The position numbers and the translations under genes are program-made. Shown here piece after piece: positions 45,322 to 54,391 of a stretch of DNA of 64,000 nucleotides. Within the stretch, counting starts at the first letter, position 1; every line of letters starts with the position of its first letter. The notes beneath the pieces are model-generated. The model was not told the DNA's origin. It saw nothing but the letters and a program-made list of their open reading frames with translations, and searched no databases. The DNA is from Sorangium cellulosum So ce56 (lineage in GTDB: Bacteria; Myxococcota_A; Polyangia; Polyangiales; Polyangiaceae), in NCBI RefSeq assembly GCF_000067165.1, contig NC_010162.1, forward strand, positions 6,455,001 through 6,519,000, in the 5' to 3' direction.

Positions 45322-47067
45322 TCAATTCGCGGCGGATCCGCTCCGCCCGGCTCCTCGGGCACGACGCCGCCTCGCGGCGACCGCGCCGAGCGCGATCAAG
45401 GCGGCGAGCGCGCCCGCGGGGGAGCTGGGCCCCGATTGGACCCGGAAGGCGCACCCGCCCTCGTCGCCGCTTTCGCCGTCAGCGGGGGTACCGCCAGCGC
45501 CGCCCGTGCCGCTCCCCGCCGTCGCTCCGCTCCCCGCCGTCGCTCCGCTGCCGGTCGTCGCTGCGCTGCTGCTGCTCGCCCCCTCGCCCGACCCGCCGCT
45601 GCCCGCCGCTCCCCCTTCACCCACGTCCGGAGCGCCCCCCGCGCCAGCGCCCCCCGCGCCGGTCGGATCCGGGGCGTCGAGCGGAGTGAACTTCCACCAG
45701 TTGACATTGAACAGGAAACCGCTCCCACCGGTGAACTTCAGGTACAGATCGTGTATCCCTGTCGCACCGTCGACCGCGCAGGACGTGGTGACCCAGGTCT
45801 GCCAGCCTCCGGTCCCCTGAACCATGCAGGTTCCCACCAGCGTGCCCGTCGCGCCGTCGAGGCGCAGCTCGATGCTGCCGCCGCTGGTCGCCGAGGCAAC
45901 TCTCGCGTCGAAGGACACCGCGCCGGTGCCAAAATCGACGCCCTTCACCTTGATGTAGTCCCCGTTCTCGATCGACCCGACGTTCATTCCCCCCTCCCCG
46001 CATACCTCGGTCTCGACCCCGGATTCCCAGGCGATGGTCTCGGCCTCCGTCATGACATACGGATTCAGGTTGCCGACGCCAGGCGGGCCCTCCTTGGTCA
46101 TCTTGATCGTCGGGAATGTACCGTCGGCGTTGAACGTGAACCGCTCGACGGCCGTCGAGCGATGATAACCGCCGCCGCCCGGCAAGGCGCCGTTGTGATA
46201 GAAGAAGTAGGAGCTCCCCTTGAAGTCGATGACGCCCGCGTGATTGGTGAAGCTGCTGCCCTCCGTGGGCATGATCACCCCCCGGTACGTCCACGGGCCG
46301 GTCGGCTTGCTGCTCGTCGAGTAGGCGATGTATTCGGAGATAGGGCCACCCGCGTACACCAGGTAGTACAGCCCATCGCGCTTGTAGAGCCACGGGCCTT
46401 CTTCGTACTTGGTCTTGTGGCGACCATCGTCATTCCCGGTGCGCTGTCCGAAGCTCTCCGCCGTCATGGGCACGCGCACGACATCGCCCTGATAGGAGAT
46501 CATGTCCTGGTTCAGCTTCACGTAGCACACGCTCGGGTTTCCCCAGTACAGATAAGCCTGGCCGTCGTCGTCGATGAACGGCGTCGGATCGATGTCTCCG
46601 CAATCGGCCGTGATCAACGGCCGTCCCAGGGCGTCCTTGAACGGACCGGTGGGGCTGTCCGACACGGCAACGCCGATGGTCATCCTGTTCAGCGAGCGGC
46701 TCGTGACAGGAACGTAGTAGTAGAACTTCCCGTTCCTGTGGATGGCCTGGCCTGCCCATGCGTCGCCCTTTGCCCAGCTGAAATCGCTGAATTTCAGCGG
46801 CGACCCATGATCCGTCCAGTTCACCATATCCTTGGAGGAATACACCCTCCATTCGTTCATCGTGAACCAGTCCGTGGCGCTGTCCTCGTCATGCCCGGTA
46901 TAGAGGTATACCGTGTCATCGTGGACCATGGGCGCAGGATCGGGTGTATAAATGGTCTGTACGATGGGGTTGTCTGCCAGGGAGACCGACGGAAACGCGG
47001 TCACGCCGCAGAGCAACAGCGCCGCCCCGAGGAGCTCACGTTGGAGGGATTTCGTGCTCGTCGACAT
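45322..47067 (-). CDS. GH43 glycosidase with CBM6 and MYXO-CTERM-like anchor
   Basis: A 581-residue secreted enzyme, probably beta-xylosidase or arabinofuranosidase. Signal peptide about 1-31. The five-bladed propeller (about 35-325) shows the three acidic residues: Y-T-P-D-P-A-P (base), D-I-D-P-T-P-F (pKa modulator) and Y-E-E-G-P-W (acid). A CBM6 domain follows (about 335-470, with E-A-E-T-I and N-G-D-Y-I-K-V). After a Gly/Ala/Ser linker the chain ends with C-A-F, a hydrophobic helix and A-R-R-R-R-A-R, like a MYXO-CTERM anchor. ATG 47067 starts the signal. It heads the GH43-GH16 unit; no regulon promoter was found upstream. Confidence 0.92.
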   Translation of the reverse strand: MSTSTKSLQRELLGAALLLCGVTAFPSVSLADNPIVQTIYTPDPAPMVHDDTVYLYTGHDEDSATDWFTMNEWRVYSSKDMVNWTDHGSPLKFSDFSWAKGDAWAGQAIHRNGKFYYYVPVTSRSLNRMTIGVAVSDSPTGPFKDALGRPLITADCGDIDPTPFIDDDGQAYLYWGNPSVCYVKLNQDMISYQGDVVRVPMTAESFGQRTGNDDGRHKTKYEEGPWLYKRDGLYYLVYAGGPISEYIAYSTSSKPTGPWTYRGVIMPTEGSSFTNHAGVIDFKGSSYFFYHNGALPGGGGYHRSTAVERFTFNADGTFPTIKMTKEGPPGVGNLNPYVMTEAETIAWESGVETEVCGEGGMNVGSIENGDYIKVKGVDFGTGAVSFDARVASATSGGSIELRLDGATGTLVGTCMVQGTGGWQTWVTTSCAVDGATGIHDLYLKFTGGSGFLFNVNWWKFTPLDAPDPTGAGGAGAGGAPDVGEGGAAGSGGSGEGASSSSAATTGSGATAGSGATAGSGTGGAGGTPADGESGDEGGCAFRVQSGPSSPAGALAALIALGAVAARRRRARGAGRSGSAAN

Positions 47068-47306
47068 TCTAGGATCCTTGCTGCTCTCCTGAAGCTCGGT
47101 CAGGCATCGTCCATGTCGCGGGTCGCTCGGCTCATGGCGCTCCGGCGCCTCTCGCCGGGGTGGTTCGCCGTGAAGACAGCCCGCCGGGCGAGCCCGCGGA
47201 CATCGCTTTATGCGGAAGGTGGGCATCGGCGGCGGACGACGTTCGAGCTCCCGGGCCCGGCGGCTCTCCGACGGAGCGCGCCGAGCGCCGCCGCTCAACC
47301 CTCAGC

Positions 47307-47531
47307 TCAGAGCTGCGTGAAGTAACCCCGGACCTCGCGAGGATCCCAGGTCGTCGGCTGGCCGTTGTCCTTCGGCGAGGGCGTGTGATCCCCGTCGAAC
47401 GCACGCCGGCGCGCGTGGTGCCCGTTCGGGCAGCCCGCGTACGAAGCGCGGCTGCGCGCGCCGCTGCCCTCGGCCAGCTCGGGCGGACCTTGCGCCGCCC
47501 AGCCGTTGTTCTTCAGCGCGACATCGATCAC
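47307..47531 (-). pseudogene. C-terminal remnant of a CE1-like esterase
   Basis: About 74 residues end in F-D-G-D-H-T-P-S-P-K-D-N-G-Q and then T-T-W-D-P-R-E-V-R-G-Y-F. To my knowledge this is the ending of CE1/PHB-depolymerase-type feruloyl or acetylxylan esterases, including the catalytic His region. There is no nucleophile and no N-terminal part: upstream it runs straight into the end of the GH10 gene at 47528. It is therefore a remnant, probably left when the xylanase gene was inserted or duplicated. Confidence 0.6.
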
Positions 47532-48742
47532 TGGCGATCCAGGAAGTCCATCAGCCACTGCATGGCCGGCCGCATCCTGTTGTCATCATACTGGATGCCG
47601 GTGTTGTCCCGCCAGGTGGTGCCGACGATGTAGCCCCACAAGGTGATGCCCTGGACCGAGGGGTGGTTCCAGTACATCGTGAACTGCTCCTCCATGATCT
47701 GCTTCTGCCTGTTGTCGTTCGCCTCGCCGATGTCGTACTCGGTGATGTACACAGGCTTGCCCAGCGAGGCGAGCTGGTCGACGAAGCCCTTGACGGTGTT
47801 GGTGTTGATCTTGTACGCGTCGTGGGCCTGCGCGCCGATGGCGTCGACCGGGGCGCCCGCCGCGATCACCGCCCGCGCGATCTTCATGAAGTTGTTGTGG
47901 TCGTTCTGGTACTCGATGTTGTTGTAGTCGTTGAGGATCAGGACCGCGTTCGGGCAGAACTCGCGGGCCCACTTGAAGGAGTTGACGATCCAGTCCCAGC
48001 CGCTGGCGCCGTCGCCGCCGATGCCGTTCTTGTAAGAGGGCGTGGTGTGGGGCGGCGGCTCGTTGACCACATCGATGTACTTCGTCTTGGGGTAGCGCTC
48101 GCAGAACGACTTCATCCAATCCCGCACGGCCGCCTGCTGGTCCGGCCCGGAGAGGCTCCCGACCCAGCTGGGCTGCTGGGAGCCCCACACGAAGACGTGG
48201 TGCTTGAAGATGATGTTGTTGTCCTGCGCGTACTTGTAGATCCTGTCGAGCTTGCTCCAGTCCTTGTTCCCGCGGCTCTTCTCGACCTCGCCCCACTTCC
48301 CCTCGTTCTCGGGCGTGATCTGGTTCCAGTAGTTCGCGAAGCCGTCGCGCACGGCGCCGCGCGTCGTGATGTTGCCAACGAACTTCCCCGTGGGCTCGGG
48401 GTCGCCGCCTCCGGAGGTCGTGCTGCTGGACGTGCTGCTGGACGTGCTGCTCGAGGCGCCCCCGCCGCCGCCGCCTTCGTTTGATCCGCCGGTGCCGGCG
48501 CTTGTCGTGCTGTTGCTGGTCGTGCTGCTGCCGGTCGTGCCGTTGCCGGTCGTGCCGTTGCCGGTCGTGCCGTTGCTGGTCGTGCCGTTGCTGGTCGTGC
48601 CGGCGCTGGTCGTGCTGCCAGCTCCTCCCGCGCCGCCCGCGCCACCGCCGTCGCCCCCATCGCCGCATGCAGCGAGAGCCGCGACCCCGAGCGCGATCCA
48701 CGTCGTACCGCGCAGCCATCGAGAAGAACGGTTCATATTCAT
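47528..48742 (-). CDS. GH10 endo-beta-1,4-xylanase, lipoprotein with Ser/Thr linker
   Basis: A 404-residue enzyme paralogous to the one at 34107 (both have F-V-G-N-I-T-T and Y-W-N-Q-I and P-E-N-E-G-K-W-G). The signal peptide ends in L-A-A-C. A low-complexity linker (about 25-110) holds Thr-Thr-Ser-Asn-Gly repeats from a 15-bp tandem repeat. GH10 barrel about 115-404: acid/base Glu in D-V-V-N-E-P-P-P-H, nucleophile Glu in Y-I-T-E-Y-D-I. There is no CBM13. ATG 48742 is used; 48736 is also possible. Its 3' end abuts the esterase remnant. Confidence 0.94.
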   Translation of the reverse strand: MNMNRSSRWLRGTTWIALGVAALAACGDGGDGGGAGGAGGAGSTTSAGTTSNGTTSNGTTGNGTTGNGTTGSSTTSNSTTSAGTGGSNEGGGGGGASSSTSSSTSSSTTSGGGDPEPTGKFVGNITTRGAVRDGFANYWNQITPENEGKWGEVEKSRGNKDWSKLDRIYKYAQDNNIIFKHHVFVWGSQQPSWVGSLSGPDQQAAVRDWMKSFCERYPKTKYIDVVNEPPPHTTPSYKNGIGGDGASGWDWIVNSFKWAREFCPNAVLILNDYNNIEYQNDHNNFMKIARAVIAAGAPVDAIGAQAHDAYKINTNTVKGFVDQLASLGKPVYITEYDIGEANDNRQKQIMEEQFTMYWNHPSVQGITLWGYIVGTTWRDNTGIQYDDNRMRPAMQWLMDFLDRQ

Positions 48743-48843
48743 GTTGGATTTCCGCAGATTGAGCGATTGAAGATGGCGATGTTTTGAGCGGCGAGCCGAC
48801 AGGCAGCGGCTCGAGCCCCGAAACGTCCGGATTCTTTGCTTCT

Positions 48844-50220
48844 TCAGGCGATGATCGGGTCGACGAGCCCGCCTTCGAGGCTCTCGTCGCCGAAGTCGTC
48901 GAGCGGCCCTCCCTGGCTGTTGGTGCATCCGACCGCCGCGCCGATCGTGTTGAGCAGCTTGTTGTTGGTGATCTTGACGTCGACGAACTGGCCGGTCTTC
49001 AGGTAGCCCGCGGCGCCGCCGGCGAGGATGTAGGGGACCTTCCGGAACCCGTGGAACTTGTCGGCGTTGTCATTGAGCCACACCGCCACGCCGTGATCGA
49101 GGAGCGTCCCCGAGCCGAGCTCGTAGGACGACAGCCTGTCGAGCAGGTGCTTGAAGAGCCGCGCGTGGATCCTGTCGATCTGGTGGTGCAGCTCCTGAGC
49201 GCCCTCGATCGGCGGGCCCGAGGTGCCGTCGCTGTCGATGCGGTGGGAGATCTTGTGGTAGCTCTTCTGCCGGACGCCGTTGATCGTGTACTCGGTCCCG
49301 TCGTTGCCGTCACCCACCTGGAGCGTCGCCGCGCGCGTGACGCCGCACGCCATCGCGAGCGCGATGATATCCATCTGCATCCGCGTGACGGCCTCGACGT
49401 TCTCGGATTTGCCGACGTTCGGCGAGATCGCCTCCATCTCGGCGACCTGCTCCTCCGGGAGCTTGCACGCGAGCGCGACCTCGAGATCGCGGATGCTGTC
49501 GAAGTGGAGCTGCAGCCGCTCGCGATCGCTCTTGCTGATGTCCTTCCGGCTCATGAGCGCCTTCATCTCCCCGCGCACCAGGTCGTTGACGCTGGTGCGG
49601 CGCTCGACCAGCGACTGCTGGACCTCGGTGTCCACGTCCGCGAGCCCGAAGAGCTTCTTGTACGCGTTGGCCGGGTTGCGCTCGGCTGCGCGCAGCAGCT
49701 TCGGCCCGCGGTACGAGAGCACCTCGTTGATGTAGCCGGACATCCTGCCCGCGTAGAGCGTCAGCGGCTCGACGCCCGCCGGGTTGAGCTCGGTCGCGAT
49801 GCGGTTGTCGATCGACTCGCCCATCGCCAGCGACTCGTTGCCCGCCGGCTGGTCCGACACGCGCGCGGCCGTGAGGCACTGGTTGCCGCCGCCGGAGTGG
49901 CCGCACCCGTTGGCCTTGAACGCGAAATCCACGCCGCGCAGCAGGATGAGCTTGCTCGCGTAGTCCTTGAGCTCGCTGACCGCGCGGTCGCTGTCCCGCT
50001 CCATCGACGCGGCGGTCAGCGCGCCTGTCTCGCTGGGCCAGAACATCTCGGGCTCGTCGCCGGCCGCCTGCGCCACGCCGTTCGCCTGGCGCATGAAGAT
50101 CGCGAAGGGCGGCACGTCCCCCGTGCCGGCCGAGGCACGCCGCGGCGCGAAGGTCTCCAGGAACGGGAGCGCGACCGTGACGCCGAACAGGCCTCGAAGC
50201 ACACGTCGTCGGGTGATCAT
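48844..50220 (-). CDS. DUF1552 (HXXSHH family) exported protein, pair 2
   Basis: A 458-residue protein with a Tat-type signal (I-T-R-R-R-V-L-R-G, hydrophobic core, A-S-A). The mature DUF1552 domain has M-R-Q-A-N-G, C-G-H-S-G-G-G-N-Q-C, D-R-E-R-L-Q-L-H-F-D-S-I-R-D and a His motif H-K-I-S-H-R close to the family name. The C-terminal V-W-L-N-D-N-A-D segment is typical. The start overlaps the DUF1592 stop (50217-50220), so the pair is translationally coupled. Function not established. Confidence 0.9.
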   Translation of the reverse strand: MITRRRVLRGLFGVTVALPFLETFAPRRASAGTGDVPPFAIFMRQANGVAQAAGDEPEMFWPSETGALTAASMERDSDRAVSELKDYASKLILLRGVDFAFKANGCGHSGGGNQCLTAARVSDQPAGNESLAMGESIDNRIATELNPAGVEPLTLYAGRMSGYINEVLSYRGPKLLRAAERNPANAYKKLFGLADVDTEVQQSLVERRTSVNDLVRGEMKALMSRKDISKSDRERLQLHFDSIRDLEVALACKLPEEQVAEMEAISPNVGKSENVEAVTRMQMDIIALAMACGVTRAATLQVGDGNDGTEYTINGVRQKSYHKISHRIDSDGTSGPPIEGAQELHHQIDRIHARLFKHLLDRLSSYELGSGTLLDHGVAVWLNDNADKFHGFRKVPYILAGGAAGYLKTGQFVDVKITNNKLLNTIGAAVGCTNSQGGPLDDFGDESLEGGLVDPIIA

Positions 50221-51911
50221 GGCGCCTCCGCGGGAACTCGAGCGAGGAACGGAGTGGAGGAGACGATCTCGAGGAGGAGCTCCTTGGTCGAGGAGCCGCC
50301 GCGCGACGCCTCGCCGAGCTGCTCGACGAACGCCTTGTCCTTCACATCCGCGTCGCGGCCATGGGCGAACTCGAGCCATCGCTCCGCGTAGCACGCGTGC
50401 GCCTCGCTGCTCTCGGCGAGCAGCTGGCTGAACTCGATGGCATCCGCGTAGCTCCTCGGCTGGCCGCCGAGCGTGTAGGCGTCGGCGGAGTTGACCGGCA
50501 TCCCGTTGTCGGTCGTGCGGTATTTGCCGATCGCGTCGTAATGCTCGAAGGCGAACCCTGCCGGGTTGATGAGCACCCCGTGGCACGACGCGCCGCAGGT
50601 CCCCTTGCCCGTGTGCGCCTCGACGCGCTCGCGGTTGGTCGCCTGCTCGCCCGGCGGCAGCGAGGTCGCGTCGTCGGGCGGCGGCGGCAGCGCGGCGCAG
50701 AGGATCCTGAGGTTCACGAAGACGCCGCGGTGGATCGAGTCCGGCTGCCGCGCCGTCGCCTTCGCCGCGAGGAAGCCGAGGCGCGTGAGCAGCCCCGAGC
50801 GCTCGGCCTCGTCGAGCTCCACCTGCTCGAGCTCGTCCGAGAAGTCGCCCTCGACGCCGTAGACCGCCGCGAGGTGGTCGTTCACGAACGCCGTGCGCGA
50901 GGTGAGCAGCTCGGTGAGGCCCCCCTCCCTCTCGAAGACGACATGATCCACGAAGCGCTCCGCCTCGCGCTGCATGTCGTCGCCCATCTCGGGGACGAAC
51001 TCGGGGTAGAGCGCCTTGTCCTTGTTGAGGTCGTGGTACTGCTCGTAATCGTAGAGCTGCCGGTGGAACGCGCGGACGACCTCGCGGGCGCGCAGGTCGT
51101 CGAGCATCCCCTCGGCGTAGGCGCGGACGGCCTCGCGGGTCGAGAGCTCGCCCGCCTTCGCCGCCTCGAGGAGCGCGTCGGACGGCATCGAGTTCCAGAA
51201 GAGGTACGAGAGCTTGGCCGCGATCTCGTGGCCGCTCAGCGGGATGAGCCCGCCCTTCGCCGGCCCGGCGCCGCGCTCGACCCGGTAGACGAAGTGGGGT
51301 GACTGCAGAAACGCCTCGAGCGCCGCGCGCACGCCTGCCGCGAACGGCTCCTCGCCCTCGAAGAGCTCCCCGCCGCGACGGAACAGCGCGACATACGTAT
51401 CCCGCTCCTCGGCCGTGAGCGGGCGCCGGAAAGCCCGCTCGCCGAACCGCTCGATGAACGCCTGCGCCCGCGCCTCCGGCTCGACCGGGAGGTCGGCGGG
51501 CACGAGCCGGCCGAGCTTGTCCTCGTCGGCGGTCACCATCGCCGCGAGCTCCTCCGCGGCGCGCTGGTAATCGCTCCAGAGGCCCGGCGTCACGAGGAGC
51601 GCAGCTTCGTTGTTGTCGAACACGCCGCCGAGCGGGTCGCTCGTGAAGGACGCCGAGAGGCCGGGCCTGTCGTCCAGGCGCAGGAGATCGCGCACCGTGT
51701 TCTCCCACTGCGCGTGGCTCAGCCGCGGAAACATGCTGCGCTCGGCGACCTGCGGCGCCGCAGCGCCGCCCGGCAAGGGGCCGTCGCCCTCCTCGTGAGC
51801 GCCCAGAGAGCCCGTGCACCCCGCGAGCAGGAGCGCCGCAGCGTACAGCGGCGCGCCCAGCGCCCGCCTCCAGCGTGGCAGGAGGATCTTCGAAATAGAC
51901 GGTGGGGTCAT
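50217..51911 (-). CDS. DUF1592-type multidomain lipoprotein with CxxxCH motif, pair 2
   Basis: A 564-residue outer-membrane lipoprotein candidate (lipobox L-L-A-G-C). Domain order as in pair 1: F-P-R-L-S-H-A-Q-W-E-N-T-V-R-D, R-A-F-R-R-P-L, S-P-H-F-V-Y-R, L-S-Y-L-F-W-N-S-M-P and the DUF1588/1585 end. The haem-like site reads C-G-A-S-C-H, that is CxxxCH with one more residue than usual. Promoter site 4 and a leader block lie upstream. ATG 51911 begins the signal region. Confidence 0.9.
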   Translation of the reverse strand: MTPPSISKILLPRWRRALGAPLYAAALLLAGCTGSLGAHEEGDGPLPGGAAAPQVAERSMFPRLSHAQWENTVRDLLRLDDRPGLSASFTSDPLGGVFDNNEAALLVTPGLWSDYQRAAEELAAMVTADEDKLGRLVPADLPVEPEARAQAFIERFGERAFRRPLTAEERDTYVALFRRGGELFEGEEPFAAGVRAALEAFLQSPHFVYRVERGAGPAKGGLIPLSGHEIAAKLSYLFWNSMPSDALLEAAKAGELSTREAVRAYAEGMLDDLRAREVVRAFHRQLYDYEQYHDLNKDKALYPEFVPEMGDDMQREAERFVDHVVFEREGGLTELLTSRTAFVNDHLAAVYGVEGDFSDELEQVELDEAERSGLLTRLGFLAAKATARQPDSIHRGVFVNLRILCAALPPPPDDATSLPPGEQATNRERVEAHTGKGTCGASCHGVLINPAGFAFEHYDAIGKYRTTDNGMPVNSADAYTLGGQPRSYADAIEFSQLLAESSEAHACYAERWLEFAHGRDADVKDKAFVEQLGEASRGGSSTKELLLEIVSSTPFLARVPAEAP

Positions 51912-52235
51912 CGTCTGTCTCTCCTGGTGAAGCGCTGGCGACCGAGCGGGCAGGTCAGCGTGGATCTCAACGCGACTACCATTCAGCAGAAGCCGTGGTG
52001 TTCACTCCGTCATCGCACGCGGCGTCGATCTTGCCTGTTGCATGGGACCCGCGGCCGTTCAACACTGGACGATTCGAGCATGATCGGAGCTCGTGAGCTC
52101 GCGAACGAGCGCGATCACGAGAGATCGCGCGGTCTCGAGAGGGCGGCCCGAGGGCCTGCGGGGCGCCGATCGGCCGCCCTCGGTGCGCACCGCCGACCGA
52201 GCGGAGCCGTTGCCGACATCCATCGAAGATCGAAG

Positions 52236-52283
52236 GACGAAGGTCTCGGTCCGCGTGACGACCCACCCAAGACGAAGCAGAAG
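52236..52283 (-). repeat. Conserved 48-nt leader block, copy 3
   Basis: Read on the minus strand it begins CTTCTGCTTCG and ends GAGACCTTCGTC, 16 nt after the -10 of site 4. Confidence 0.75.
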
Positions 52284-52299
52284 GATATCGCTCCGGAGC

Positions 52300-52328
52300 A
52301 ATGTGAACGATCACAAGATCGATGTCAA
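52300..52328 (-). promoter_or_regulatory. Regulon promoter/operator site 4 (toward DUF1592-DUF1552 pair 2)
   Basis: On the minus strand TTGACA, 17 bp, CACATT, with ATGTGA-ACGA-TCACAA at 52301-52316 (plus reading). Confidence 0.7.
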
Positions 52329-52488
52329 ACCCAATCGACCCGCCCGCATGGTTCCTCCGGCCCGAGCGAGGACGCTGGCATGGCCGTGAGACCGTGAAGA
52401 CTGGAACTTTCCGCCAGCGACACGCATGCTGAGAGCGCCGTTGCGTACGCCGAGCGACGTGTGAGGCACGCGACGAGCGCGGAGGCTG

Positions 52489-53628
52489 CTAGCGGTCGAA
52501 GAAGTCGAAGACGTCGGGCAGCACGAGCGGAACCATGCCTGCATGGTCCGCATCGACTTCCTTGTATGTGATCGTGTAGCCGCCAGCCATCATCCAGTCG
52601 CGCAGCGCCCGGCTGCCCGTCAGGGAAGGCGTGCCGACGGTCCCTTCCGTCACGAAGATGGGCACGTCGAGCAGCCGGTCCCACGGATAGCCCGACTCCT
52701 GGACGAAGGGGCCGGACATCGGCGCCAGAGCCGCCCAGTAGTCGGCGTATTTACCGCCGATGTACCAGGTGCCGCCGCTCCCCATCGAGTGTCCGGTGAG
52801 GAACATCGCGCCGCGATCGATGGGGTACTCGTTCAGCACCAGCTCCAGGACGTTGATGACGTCCTTCTCGCTGAGCTCCTGGGCGCGTTCTCGCTCGGGC
52901 GTACGCATGGCCAGGAGCTTCTCCGCCTCCTCGGGTTGCCCGAACACGGCCGGCAGCCGCAGGAAGTTGCCGTAGGCGCCCTGATAGCCGAGCGGCGAGA
53001 CCAGGAGCACGCCATGCTGGTCGGCGAGATTCACCATCTGCCTGTTGTTCTGATCCAGGTACGAGCTCTCGTCGTTCGAAGCGCCGTGCAAGAACATCAC
53101 GAGGGGCAGCTTCGACGCGCCGTCCCAGCCCTTCGGGACGCAGACGCGGTAAGGAACGTCGGCGCCCGCTTCTGGAAAGCGATACGTCCTGCGCTGGTCG
53201 CCTTTGGCGCGCCACTGCGGAGAGCCGGGATCGGCGACGGACTCGGCGAGCGCCCGCGCCTCGAGCACCTGGGTGCGCGGATCGAGCGTGGTCCCGAACC
53301 AGATGGTCACCGGCTCGAACTCGTCCGAACCGCCCGCCCCGCCCTCCCCGCCCGCCCCTGCGGCGCCGCCCTCGCCGCCGGCCGCCGTCGTCCCGCCGCT
53401 GGGCGCTTCGCCGCCCGTGCCGGCGCCCGCTTGGCCGCCCGCGCTGGAGGAGGCGCCTCCAGGAGAGCCCCCGCCGGGGCCGCTGGAGGCGGCGCCGGGC
53501 GCGCTGGCGCCGCCCCCACCTTGGCCGGTCGAGGCGGCGCCGCTGCCGGCATCATCGCTCCCGCAGGCGGCGAGCGACAGCGCGCAGCCGATGCAGGCCA
53601 GTGACGAAAGGAATCGACGTGTCGTCAT
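52489..53628 (-). CDS. CE1-like secreted esterase (lipoprotein)
   Basis: A 379-residue lipoprotein (lipobox L-A-A-C) with a long Gly/Ala/Ser linker to about residue 105. The alpha/beta-hydrolase domain has M-F-L-H-G-A-S-N-D (oxyanion region), T-G-H-S-M-G-S-G-G (nucleophilic Ser) and a late D-A-D-H-A-G-M-V (His). It belongs to the PHB-depolymerase/feruloyl-esterase group and probably removes acetyl or feruloyl groups from xylan; the exact ester is unknown. GGAG lies 8 nt before ATG 53628. It is divergent from another esterase, and both have regulon promoters in the gap. Confidence 0.87.
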   Translation of the reverse strand: MTTRRFLSSLACIGCALSLAACGSDDAGSGAASTGQGGGGASAPGAASSGPGGGSPGGASSSAGGQAGAGTGGEAPSGGTTAAGGEGGAAGAGGEGGAGGSDEFEPVTIWFGTTLDPRTQVLEARALAESVADPGSPQWRAKGDQRRTYRFPEAGADVPYRVCVPKGWDGASKLPLVMFLHGASNDESSYLDQNNRQMVNLADQHGVLLVSPLGYQGAYGNFLRLPAVFGQPEEAEKLLAMRTPERERAQELSEKDVINVLELVLNEYPIDRGAMFLTGHSMGSGGTWYIGGKYADYWAALAPMSGPFVQESGYPWDRLLDVPIFVTEGTVGTPSLTGSRALRDWMMAGGYTITYKEVDADHAGMVPLVLPDVFDFFDR

Positions 53629-53906
53629 GCTCACTCCGGGGGCGAGATCAGCCCGTTCTGGGCGCGCTGCCGAGCGATCGTGGTTCTCCGAGGCCTCGTG
53701 GCGCGCGACTCGATGGCCTTTTCGCGGCTCGCAGAAAAATGCACTGACACCAATCAAGCTCACGTCACGAGCGAGCTGCTTGCGCCCACAGAGTCCAGCG
53801 GCCCCCAGCGCGATGCGTCGAGCCGTTCCGCTGAACCACCGATTCGCGCATCGCGGCTCGTGTGCCTGCGCAAATACGATGTCAGCAGCATGCCCCTCGA
53901 GGGCGG

Positions 53907-53935
53907 ACCGTGAACGATCACATTCAGGGCGTCAA
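53907..53935 (-). promoter_or_regulatory. Regulon promoter/operator site 5 (toward esterase at 53628)
   Basis: On the minus strand TTGACG, 17 bp, CACGGT; operator GTGA-ACGA-TCACAT at 53910-53923. It is the weakest -10 and arm of the set. Confidence 0.6.
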
Positions 53936-54170
53936 ACAAAATTGACCAGCCCGGCGGCTCTCCTCGATCCGAGTGTTCTGGTCGGCTTCGAGCCAGTTGC
54001 GCGATCCGGTGAGGTGCCCCACTGGAGGTGCCCCACTGTATGATGGCCCAGATCGCGGAGATGGCGGCCTGACGCCCTGTGCCCCGCTTGACGCGCCGCT
54101 TCGTCGGAGGAGCCACGCCAGCCCTGTCCTCCTTCGGGATCGAGGAACTCCGCGGTCCCGTCGACAAGAG

Positions 54171-54199
54171 TTGACATCGATCTTGTGAACGATCACAAT
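54171..54199 (+). promoter_or_regulatory. Regulon promoter/operator site 6 (toward esterase at 54392)
   Basis: TTGACA, 17 bp, CACAAT, with TTGTGA-ACGA-TCACAA at 54183-54198, the best inverted repeat of the set. Confidence 0.72.
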
Positions 54200-54391
54200 G
54201 AACACCTTGTCGCGAGCGCGGCGAGCGAAAATCCAGCGAGACGGCTTGTTTACATCAAAGTCGCGCAAGGTCGCTGAATCCCAGCTCAGCCGTCGGACTC
54301 GGGTCCTTCAATCAACTGGAAACGACCTCACGCTGCGGGCGCGCCTCGTGGAACGCCGCCGGTGAGGGAAAAATCGCGCCTGGGTATTCGA

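Larger units (their letters stand above)
51912..52488. other. Regulatory region of pair 2
   Basis: About 580 bp without a gene, carrying leader block copy 3 (52236-52283) and promoter site 4 (52300-52328), both facing the DUF1592 gene. Confidence 0.6.
53629..54391. other. Divergent regulatory region between two esterase genes
   Basis: About 760 bp without a gene; it holds promoter sites 5 (minus) and 6 (plus). Confidence 0.6.

Noticed and set aside
42163..54198. CRP sites
   Set aside because: The arms TGTGA/TCACA match CRP, but the spacer is 4 bp, not 6, and the centre is CG as in LacI-type operators. A CRP-like factor is not fully excluded.
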